A stretch of DNA of 5,805 nucleotides. Source: Candidatus Latescibacterota bacterium. GTDB lineage: Bacteria > Latescibacterota > MVCY01. Of the stretch, positions 1 to 5,805 are shown piece after piece. Where the stretch lies: contig JAUWEO010000119.1 in the NCBI GenBank assembly GCA_030608245.1, positions 1 to 5,805 of the forward strand, given 5' to 3'. Each line of letters opens with the position of its first letter. Within the stretch, counting starts at the first letter, position 1. The translations under genes were made by a program, and so were the position numbers. The notes below the pieces were generated by a model, which worked only from the letters and a program-made list of their open reading frames with translations, made no database searches and had not been told where the DNA came from.

Positions 1-1502
1 GGATGATAGAAGGGAAATTTCCCTTCCTCCACATATTCGAGGCAGTGTTCCACCTCTCTTCCGTCACTGTCTTTGATCTTCACGTCCTGAAAATCCGGGT
101 TCCGGTCAAAATCGACTACCACCTCTATCAGTTCTGAACGAGGATAGGGAAGGTTGTTGAAAATTACCAGGGCTGTCTCTTTCCCCTTCAGATCCCGATT
201 GTCAATATTCAGGGCGATGTGCTTCAGACTCTCCCGCAGGATGTTCTCCGCCAAGTCCTGGCATTGGTTAAGCCGATAGGTTATATCTGCGAAGAGCCTT
301 TGGGTAGCGCAGCCTCCGATAGTGTCGTGAGGGTGGACCTGAAATAGAAACTTCCACGCCTTTTCCAGGAATGAGACAGGATATGGTTTGCCCAGAATCC
401 AAGCAGCGGTGGCGAAGGGTTCAGCCCATTTCTGAAGGTGCCATTCTACCGAAAAATTCCGCTGTTTCAGGGGAATACCGGAAGAAACCATCGAGCCGAA
501 GGTCTGACTGTAGAAGCCGTCTTTCACCGGGTAGCGCAGCTCCCCAACAACCTTCTGGGGATTTTGAAGGGATTCCTTGACCGCCTCCACATATTCTGGT
601 AGGGTGCTTACAGTGATCTCATCTTCGATCTGTCCGGCTGCGTCCAGCACCAGGTCCAGTTCGTAGGTATTGGGGAGACTACTGTCGAAGCCCTGAAGAG
701 AGGGAATATGGCGGGTAGTAGCACTGGCGGCTTGATCTTCTATGTACAGGCGAATTCCCTGGGCGATTTTGGCCTTGTCGTAGCGAATGTTCGGTCTAAG
801 TTCAAACCAGTCTGATCTGTAGGAGAACTCGTCGGCCATATGAAATGGGAACCCGGTTTGTTGCCAGCTTAGTCCGGTGTCCTGGTCGGTATCAGAACGG
901 TAGCCCTTTCTGCCCAATACTGCAGGACGGTAAACATAGATTGCAAAGCCGTAACGGGGGTGTTTGCCGAAACGGAGCCCCCAAACAGTGCTGCCATCCG
1001 GTGCCTCCCAAAGAAACTCCAAAGGCGCCACATGGGTGGCGATGCCGCGGTAGCAGGAGGCACTGTCGATGCCAAATCCCCGCCAGATCTGAGGCATCTG
1101 AGAGGGTTGTCCCCAGCCACAAGGTGAATAGCCTACCTTCATCGGGCCTCCAAAACGTTCACATATCTTGTGCCCAAACAGGATGTTTCTCACAATTGAT
1201 TCCCCGGCGACCGAGAACATATCCGGCAGCACATACCACGGCCCGATCAAAAGCCGACCTTCTTTCACATATTTTTTGATTCTTCCCTCTGCTTCAGGGG
1301 ATATCTCCAGGTAGTCCTCTAAGGGGATCGACTGGCCGTCTAAGTGGTATTTGTACTCCGAACGGGTTTCGAATATCTCAAACAGCCGCTCCATCAGTTC
1401 CACCAGTTTCATCCGGGTTTCTTGAAAGCTGTAGAGCCATTCTCTGTCCCAGTGGGTGTTGAAGAAAACATGCAGGTGATATCTTTCCCGGCAACTGGAC
1501 AT
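1..1502 (-). CDS. GH38 alpha-mannosidase-like protein, N-terminal 500 residues (C-terminus beyond left edge)
   Basis: Family 38 retaining alpha-mannosidases remove alpha-linked mannose from glycans using a bound metal, usually zinc. The reading frame is open from the ATG at 1502 to base 1, so about half of a usual 850-1000-residue protein is visible. Motifs in order: NTHWDREW (residues 15-22, with the HxD metal ligands H17 and D19); LDGQSIPLEDYLE (54-66); EGRLLIGPWYVLPDMFSVAG (81-100); GESIVRNILFG (100-110); a QMPQI segment near 134; EFLWEAPDGS; a putative acid/base Asp at 273 in QGFDSSLP; and HPHDTIGGC near 390-398, where H392 matches the last metal ligand. The family's catalytic PDSFG motif reads PCGWG here, so the nucleophile/metal-ligand Asp is Cys128. 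No signal peptide or membrane segment is seen at the N-terminus, so the protein is probably cytoplasmic. The ATG is chosen because GGGAG lies 9 nt upstream (1512-1516), homology begins just after it, and a good promoter sits upstream. It is transcribed divergently from the AraD-like gene. Family assignment is firm; activity is uncertain. Confidence 0.93.
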   Translation of the reverse strand, partial: MSSCRERYHLHVFFNTHWDREWLYSFQETRMKLVELMERLFEIFETRSEYKYHLDGQSIPLEDYLEISPEAEGRIKKYVKEGRLLIGPWYVLPDMFSVAGESIVRNILFGHKICERFGGPMKVGYSPCGWGQPSQMPQIWRGFGIDSASCYRGIATHVAPLEFLWEAPDGSTVWGLRFGKHPRYGFAIYVYRPAVLGRKGYRSDTDQDTGLSWQQTGFPFHMADEFSYRSDWFELRPNIRYDKAKIAQGIRLYIEDQAASATTRHIPSLQGFDSSLPNTYELDLVLDAAGQIEDEITVSTLPEYVEAVKESLQNPQKVVGELRYPVKDGFYSQTFGSMVSSGIPLKQRNFSVEWHLQKWAEPFATAAWILGKPYPVSFLEKAWKFLFQVHPHDTIGGCATQRLFADITYRLNQCQDLAENILRESLKHIALNIDNRDLKGKETALVIFNNLPYPRSELIEVVVDFDRNPDFQDVKIKDSDGREVEHCLEYVEEGKFPFYH

Positions 1503-1565
1503 TGCTGCAATCTCCCAATAGTTGGGGTTGTTCTCTGAAGCTATTTGATTTTTCGGTGTTTTTCC

Positions 1566-1594
1566 AATATATTGCCTTGTCCTGAATTGGTCAA
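1566..1594 (-). promoter_or_regulatory. Sigma70-type promoter for the GH38 gene
   Basis: On the minus strand TTGACC (1594-1589) is followed by a 17-nt spacer and TATATT (1571-1566), each matching five of six consensus bases. Transcription would begin near 1559, leaving a leader of roughly 57 nt before the ATG at 1502. The position supports that ATG over any start further upstream in the same open frame. Predicted from sequence only. Confidence 0.7.
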
Positions 1595-1610
1595 GATAAA
1601 AGTTGACAAA
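1587..1610. repeat. Inverted repeat spanning both divergent -35 boxes, possible operator
   Basis: TTGGTCAA (1587-1594) and TTGACAAA (1603-1610) are inverted copies matching at seven of eight positions, separated by 8 bp (gataaaag). Part of the symmetry follows simply from two opposed -35 hexamers, but the match continues two bases past the hexamers on each side. It could bind a dimeric regulator controlling both genes. No regulator gene is visible in the window. Confidence 0.4.
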
Positions 1611-1631
1611 AACGCTGTGGCTAACTATATT
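1603..1631 (+). promoter_or_regulatory. Sigma70-type promoter for the AraD-like gene
   Basis: A perfect TTGACA (1603-1608), a 17-nt spacer and TATATT (1626-1631, five of six) form a near-consensus promoter. Transcription would begin near 1638, giving a leader of about 62 nt to the ATG at 1700. The -35 box lies only 8 bp from the -35 of the divergent GH38 promoter, so the two polymerase sites are adjacent and could compete or share a regulator. Confidence 0.75.
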
Positions 1632-1639
1632 TTTGCCAC
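1617..1639. repeat. Inverted repeat centred on the -10 box of the AraD-like gene, possible operator
   Basis: GTGGC (1617-1621) and GCCAC (1635-1639) are perfect 5-bp inverted arms with a 13-bp centre containing the -10 hexamer TATATT (1626-1631). The centre of symmetry falls in the -10 box, a typical place for a repressor site. The arms are short, so chance is a real alternative. Confidence 0.3.
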
Positions 1640-1699
1640 TGGCCAAATGAGAGCAACGAGGGTAGAGGGAGAAAAGTAGAGTTCGATAAGGAGGGAAAG

Positions 1700-2344
1700 A
1701 TGCTGGAGGAGTTAAAACAGGAAGTCTGGGAAATGAACTCAGAGCTACCCAAACAAGGGTTGGTAACTATGACCAGTGGAAATGTGAGTGGCCGAGACCC
1801 GGAAACCGGTTATGTGGTTATTAAGCCCAGTGGGATGAGTTTCGAGGAGATGAGACCAGCCGATATGATAGTCACCGATTCCCAGGGAAATGTTGTTGAG
1901 GGTGACCTTAAACCTTCTGTTGACTTAGGCAATCATCTTTATATCTATCGTCACCGCTCTGACATAAACGGCATTGTTCACACCCATTCTAACTACGCTA
2001 CCAGTTTTGCGGTCTTAGGGCAACCTATTCCGTCCGATTTGACGGCGATAGCCGATGAGTTTGGGGGAGAGATTCCCTGCTCAGACTACGCCGACAATCA
2101 AGGGGACAACATCGGCCGGGCGATTCTAACAGCGATAACCAAAGCTCCGGCAGTGTTGCTCAGGAATCACGGTGTCTTTGCCTTCGGTCCTTCACCGGCC
2201 GCTGCCCTGAAAGCAGCCGTGATGGTGGAGGATGTGGCCAAAACTGTGCATCTGGCACTGCTGCGGGGAACCCCTAAGGAGTTACCGCCAGAAGAGATTG
2301 GAAAATGGTGGGACAGATATCACCACAGATACGGTCAGCGATGA
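1700..2344 (+). CDS. Class II aldolase/AraD-family protein, probable L-ribulose-5-phosphate 4-epimerase-like
   Basis: AraD-type enzymes interconvert L-ribulose 5-phosphate and D-xylulose 5-phosphate by a metal-dependent retro-aldol mechanism. The related FucA and RhaD are aldolases. This complete 214-residue protein starts MLEELKQEVWEMNSELPKQG, much like AraD. It has the phosphate-binding SGNVSG (26-31) and KPSG (42-45). The metal site is H94 and H96 in GIVHTHS plus H157 in RNHGVF. D75 in KPSVD is Asp as in AraD, where FucA-type aldolases have Glu. D119 in IADEFGG and Y211 in the C-terminal RYGQ tail align with the catalytic Asp120 and Tyr229 of E. coli AraD. It is shorter than the usual 231 residues, lacking part of the segment between the IPC motif (125-127) and the third His. 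The substrate could therefore be another phosphorylated ketose. AAGGAGG (1688-1694) lies 5 nt before the ATG. It is divergent from the mannosidase-like gene and 181 bp upstream of the nucleotidyltransferase gene on the same strand. Confidence 0.88.
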   Translation: MLEELKQEVWEMNSELPKQGLVTMTSGNVSGRDPETGYVVIKPSGMSFEEMRPADMIVTDSQGNVVEGDLKPSVDLGNHLYIYRHRSDINGIVHTHSNYATSFAVLGQPIPSDLTAIADEFGGEIPCSDYADNQGDNIGRAILTAITKAPAVLLRNHGVFAFGPSPAAALKAAVMVEDVAKTVHLALLRGTPKELPPEEIGKWWDRYHHRYGQR

Positions 2345-2412
2345 ACGCCATCTTTGTGAGCAATCCTTTTAACCTGAATTTCTCCTTCTTTGGTGAATGT
2401 ATGAGAATTCCC

Positions 2413-2441
2413 TTGACAAGAGAGGGAGTCGAATCTATCTT
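2413..2441 (+). promoter_or_regulatory. Sigma70-type promoter ahead of the large nucleotidyltransferase gene
   Basis: A perfect TTGACA (2413-2418), a 17-nt spacer and TATCTT (2436-2441, four of six) lie in the spacer after the AraD-like gene. Transcription would begin near 2448, leaving about 78 nt of leader before the ATG at 2526. The gene could therefore be expressed separately from the AraD-like gene as well as by read-through, since no terminator is visible between them. Confidence 0.55.
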
Positions 2442-2469
2442 TTTATCATTGCATTCAAAAAGTTCCTTT

Positions 2470-2522
2470 AGGGATACAATCTCTGTATAACAGACTGAAC
2501 GAGATAATTGCAAGGGATACAA
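2470..2522 (+). repeat. 10-bp direct repeat AGGGATACAA in the leader of the large gene
   Basis: AGGGATACAA occurs at 2470-2479 and again at 2513-2522, 43 bp apart start to start. The second copy contains the AGGGA that serves as ribosome-binding site for the ATG at 2526. The first copy has no start codon at a suitable distance. The pair may be chance, a duplicated leader element or a binding site pair for a regulator. Confidence 0.35.
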
Positions 2523-2525
2523 AAA

Positions 2526-5500
2526 ATGTCGGTGAGTGTAGAGAAAGAGTACCAGCAAGCTGACTTGGCTAAGAAGGTAGTGGCGGTAATTCCCGCAGGT
2601 GGCTCTGGATTCCGCTCTACTCCGATGTGGACCAGATTTGACGCCTTTTTGGATACTATTGCCAAACCGGCAATGCGGGACCTGTTCTGGAGACGGTCCT
2701 ACTTGGATATTATCTTCGATTATCTTATCGAGGGGGAAGTGGCAGAGAAGGTTTTGCTTTCAGTAGGGGAGAAGCCCAAGGAGAACAAAGAGGGTTGCGC
2801 CACTGATAGGGATAAGATCGTCTACCAGGCCTATTGGGATATGAAGAAATTGGTGGACAGAAGAGGCGGGTCTGTGGAGATTTTCTTCGATAACCCCGGA
2901 GGAGATAAAGGAACAGGGGCAACAGCGGTGGCCGAAGAAGGCAAAGAGATACTTAAAAAGAATTCCCAAATGGAATACATCTTAGTCTGCTTCGGCGATG
3001 TCCCCACAATTCCCACAGAGGAGTTCAAAAAGGTTGTGTTAGAACACATAAGAAGTGGAAGGAAGTTCACCCTGATTTCGGCCATTGCTGGTGATCCCTT
3101 CAATTATGGAAGGATTGTAAGATATCCCAAAACCTTTATCAGCATTCTTCGCCGCAGTGAGATCGAAAAAATGCGTTTAGATGAGGTGAGAAACTTTGCC
3201 AATATCGCTGTTACAAAAGGACAGATAGAAGGCTTCCGAGATTTGAATCAGCGCATTCGGGATGGAAAATTAATCCCGATAGAACTGCCTGAGGTGGATA
3301 CTAATAAATATGGATTATGGACTAAGTATTTGTTTTTACAAGTGGAGGACTACCAGGATTTGAAACCTGGGGAGGAAATTACCCTCTACCACCCCTGGAG
3401 AGAGTGTCTTGAGCACGGCAGGATTAGCTTGACCGGAGAACAGATTGAACAACGCCGTCTGCGACTTAAGGAGGATGAGCTGATTGTCTGGGACCCCAGG
3501 ACAGATGAGTTCTTCGATGTGAAGGAACAAGGGGACATCGGGAGAACCGAGAAAGATAGAGAAGAAATAGGTGCTCTGGAGGTCAAAGGTATAGAGTATC
3601 CAGTTTCCACAGATTATCTGCACACGATAATAGAGAGGAATACGGGCCTGGTGGTTATGGACAAAGATATTATGCTCAGAACTGTCAGGGACTTAGATGC
3701 TCCTAATTACGGTAGGGTGATCCAGACCCAACAGGGCAAAGAGATAGCTGTGTTTTCTAATGAAAAGCTTGAAAAGATGAAACTTGGGGAAAGCATAGTT
3801 CTGAACGGAAGAAAATTCTCCCGGGAAGAACTCCAACAGGTTACTGAATGCAGAAAACTATGGGAGATGGAGGAGAAATTATATGTCCTTGACCGCCACC
3901 CCAACGGGGAATATTACATTCCAGAGATAGCCAAGGAGGTGAAGGCAAAAGGTGACCTGGTCAATCTTGCCATGCTATTTGGGGGCATAGGGGAGGGTTA
4001 CGATTTCCGAACCGACACCAGATTGGGAGCAGTCTTTGAAAATAAGGTGTTTGCGCACAAGCTACAACAGAGGGGAATGAAGGTATCCCCTGGCACTAAG
4101 TTTTGGGTGAGTGGAGGATTTGACATAGCCAATATTGAACCAGGAGTGAGCTTCGAAGGAGAGATTGGCCTTCAGGGAGATATAAGGATTGAAGCAGGGG
4201 CATCACTTAAAGATACTCAGGTGTGTAATTACTATTACTATCCCTTTGACCTGCCGGAGAGAAAGCGGAGAGTTCGCCAGAATCGCCGGGGATTAGACTA
4301 TTTGGTGATAGGTGAAGATTCTCATCTTGAAGATGCAATGGTAGTTAACGGAAATATAGGCGGGGGAGCTTCTGTTAACTGCGCTTCGGTGATAGGAATA
4401 GATGTAGGAGAAGATGAGAAGATTCAAGGCGTTGTAGTAAAACTTGGCCCCGACGGAGACGTGATCAAAGTCCCTTGTCCCCGTAGATATACTCCTCCGC
4501 CACCCTCGAATGTGGAGCAGTTGGACCTGGACCGAGAGGGCAGAGTTTTAGAGCATGTGTATGCGGTCACTATAAGACCAGGAAGCCAAATATTCACCGC
4601 CAGAAAGACCAAGAACTTCTTAACATCGCTGCTGGAGGCGGTGGCCGAATTTGGCGGAGCCAAGGGCTTTTGCAGGAAATATATAAACGAACTGAAACAG
4701 CAGAGGCCTGCTGCCCTGCCCGGATTCGGAGATTTTGCAGATCTGAATTTCTATATAGGTGCCAATACCGTCCTGGGTGGAAAGGTCGTCTTGGCAGGAG
4801 ATATCTATATCGATGGCTGGGCGCAAATACACAACTCCGTGATCCAGAACAGCCGGGTGGGACGCAATGCCCGCATAGCTGATTCCTTGATTAAGGAAAG
4901 CATTGTGGAGAGCGATCCCCAAGCAATAAGCATTGTGGACAATGCTGTTCTTGCCGGCCAGAAGCTGGGCTCCGGAAGCATACTGGATTTGTCCTGTCTT
5001 GAGGCGGGAATAGTAGAGAGGGCAAAGGAGATATTTCCCCAGATTCAGGAGGCAAAGGTGTTGACTGCCTGTGTAACAAATGATGATTCCATTGTAACAC
5101 TAAAGGGCACTTATGATGGGGAATTGCTTGAATATCTTCAAAAATACAGCCCTGAGGTATGGAAGGGATTGATGCAGCTAAAGGGAAGTGGAAATCTATT
5201 GGTAGATTTAGATGCAGAACTGATTCAGGTAAATGGGAAAAATGTGGGAAGTCAAAAGGCAAGGTGGCTCATAGAGGCGGTTAGACTTATCAATAAGTTC
5301 CCGGAAAAGAGAGTCAAACTCGCCGATGACAAGGTGGCTGTCATCTTGGGTGCCGGCGACGGGGTGAGGATGCGTTCCACTGATATGCCGAAGGTCTCCT
5401 ATCTGCTTGGTCTCAAACCCGCTATCAACAGAGCTATAGAGACTTATAAAAGGTGCGGTTTCAAACAACAGATCGTTGTAGTAGGCCAACTGGGGGATAA

Positions 5501-5805
5501 AGTGGTAGAGCAAGTAGCCAGAGAGCACAGAGACATTGTTTTTACCTGTCAGGCTAAACGATTAGGCACAGGGCATGCCGCCAAACAGGCTGCTTACCTT
5601 CTGCAACAGAAGGGCTATCGGGGGGATATAATGGTGGTGGCAGGGGACAAAGTCATCGCTCCAGAGGCCATAAACAGATTCGTAGAAGAGTTCAAGCGAA
5701 GCGATGCTGATGCCGCTGTGCTTGTTGCCGCTAAGACCAGATGGCCCAACGCAGGCAGAATTGTCGATAAATCGGATGGCACCTTAGACAGAATTGTGGA
5801 GAAAA
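2526..5805 (+). CDS. Giant tandem GlmU-like protein: nucleotidyltransferase, left-handed beta-helix, second nucleotidyltransferase (C-terminus beyond right edge)
   Basis: Nucleotidyltransferases of this fold join a sugar-1-phosphate to an NTP, releasing pyrophosphate. The frame has no stop over 1093 codons; an in-frame TAA at 2505-2507 bounds it upstream and AAGGGA (2512-2517) sits 8 nt before the ATG. Domain 1 (about residues 17-515): VIPAGGSGFR (21-30) as the GxGxR loop, GTG at 129-131, CFGDVP (155-160) with metal-binding D158, NYGRIVR (193-199), and GEYYIPEI (460-467), resembling GlmU GEYYLTDI. Domain 2: beta-helix coils in a GlmU-like junction (about 517-565), further coils at 591-625 and 740-820, with a non-helical insertion holding four prolines (657-660). 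After a linker (about 825-930) domain 3 begins: VILGAGDGVRM (939-949), PK (955-956), LGTGHA (1013-1018), and D1041 in VAGD. Domain 3 looks more canonical than domain 1. No membrane segment or signal peptide is seen, so it is cytoplasmic. The sugar, the nucleotide and any acetyltransferase activity cannot be assigned. The fold is well supported; the whole arrangement is unusual. Confidence 0.88.
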   Translation, partial: MSVSVEKEYQQADLAKKVVAVIPAGGSGFRSTPMWTRFDAFLDTIAKPAMRDLFWRRSYLDIIFDYLIEGEVAEKVLLSVGEKPKENKEGCATDRDKIVYQAYWDMKKLVDRRGGSVEIFFDNPGGDKGTGATAVAEEGKEILKKNSQMEYILVCFGDVPTIPTEEFKKVVLEHIRSGRKFTLISAIAGDPFNYGRIVRYPKTFISILRRSEIEKMRLDEVRNFANIAVTKGQIEGFRDLNQRIRDGKLIPIELPEVDTNKYGLWTKYLFLQVEDYQDLKPGEEITLYHPWRECLEHGRISLTGEQIEQRRLRLKEDELIVWDPRTDEFFDVKEQGDIGRTEKDREEIGALEVKGIEYPVSTDYLHTIIERNTGLVVMDKDIMLRTVRDLDAPNYGRVIQTQQGKEIAVFSNEKLEKMKLGESIVLNGRKFSREELQQVTECRKLWEMEEKLYVLDRHPNGEYYIPEIAKEVKAKGDLVNLAMLFGGIGEGYDFRTDTRLGAVFENKVFAHKLQQRGMKVSPGTKFWVSGGFDIANIEPGVSFEGEIGLQGDIRIEAGASLKDTQVCNYYYYPFDLPERKRRVRQNRRGLDYLVIGEDSHLEDAMVVNGNIGGGASVNCASVIGIDVGEDEKIQGVVVKLGPDGDVIKVPCPRRYTPPPPSNVEQLDLDREGRVLEHVYAVTIRPGSQIFTARKTKNFLTSLLEAVAEFGGAKGFCRKYINELKQQRPAALPGFGDFADLNFYIGANTVLGGKVVLAGDIYIDGWAQIHNSVIQNSRVGRNARIADSLIKESIVESDPQAISIVDNAVLAGQKLGSGSILDLSCLEAGIVERAKEIFPQIQEAKVLTACVTNDDSIVTLKGTYDGELLEYLQKYSPEVWKGLMQLKGSGNLLVDLDAELIQVNGKNVGSQKARWLIEAVRLINKFPEKRVKLADDKVAVILGAGDGVRMRSTDMPKVSYLLGLKPAINRAIETYKRCGFKQQIVVVGQLGDKVVEQVAREHRDIVFTCQAKRLGTGHAAKQAAYLLQQKGYRGDIMVVAGDKVIAPEAINRFVEEFKRSDADAAVLVAAKTRWPNAGRIVDKSDGTLDRIVEK

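Noticed and set aside
675..695. Loss of the His after the acid/base Asp in the GH38 protein (GFDSS instead of the usual G-x-DH)
   Set aside because: This His is common in bacterial members but is not one of the four metal ligands. The last ligand matches H392 in HPHD, which is present, so the change alone does not imply inactivity.
845..1279. Plus-strand open frame of 144 codons inside the GH38 gene
   Set aside because: It is antisense to strongly conserved GH38 motifs, and its translation is Arg/Pro/Cys-rich without family resemblance.
2345..2412. Terminator after the AraD-like gene
   Set aside because: I looked for a GC-rich hairpin followed by a T run and found only weak pairings.
2341..2490. 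Small frame of 49 codons starting with an ATGA overlap at the AraD-like stop codon
   Set aside because: The overlap looks like translational coupling, but there is no good ribosome-binding site, the peptide has no recognisable motif, and the frame runs through a good promoter. It is most likely spacer.
5000..5335. Two separate genes merged by a missed stop between the first and second nucleotidyltransferase
   Set aside because: The frame is continuous across the linker, and I see no in-frame start with a good ribosome-binding site near residue 930, so an in-frame fusion is the simpler reading.
4891..5528. Minus-strand open frames of 123 and 106 codons under the second half of the large gene
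   Set aside because: They lie antisense to recognisable nucleotidyltransferase sequence and their translations show no domain.

Overview
The window looks like a carbohydrate-metabolism locus from a bacterium. The evidence is clear Shine-Dalgarno sequences, sigma70-type promoter hexamers and tightly packed genes. Base composition looks near balanced by eye. I could not assign a genus. The divergent proteins and a very long fused enzyme would fit an uncultured lineage, but that is inference.

Layout. Bases 1-1502 (minus strand) hold the first 500 residues of a glycoside hydrolase family 38 alpha-mannosidase-like protein whose C-terminus lies beyond the left edge. Bases 1503-1699 are a compact divergent control region. 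It has two good promoters placed back to back, with their -35 boxes 8 bp apart and forming an inverted repeat. Bases 1700-2344 (plus strand) encode a complete 214-residue class II aldolase/AraD-type L-ribulose-5-phosphate 4-epimerase-like protein. Bases 2345-2525 are a short spacer with its own promoter and a 10-bp direct repeat. From 2526 to the right edge runs one uninterrupted reading frame of at least 1093 codons. It starts as a GlmU-like sugar-1-phosphate nucleotidyltransferase with a left-handed beta-helix, then continues in frame into a second GlmU-like nucleotidyltransferase domain that is cut by the window end.

How the genes may work together. The mannosidase-like protein would release sugars from glycans, the AraD-like enzyme would rearrange a phosphorylated sugar, and the large protein would activate sugar-1-phosphates to nucleotide sugars. 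The divergent arrangement suggests shared control. The actual substrates cannot be read from the sequence.

The two most unusual points are the tandem architecture of the large nucleotidyltransferase, with an enlarged first domain, and the replacement by Cys of the Asp that serves as nucleophile and metal ligand in GH38 enzymes. I see no tRNA, rRNA, CRISPR array, insertion sequence or convincing terminator.
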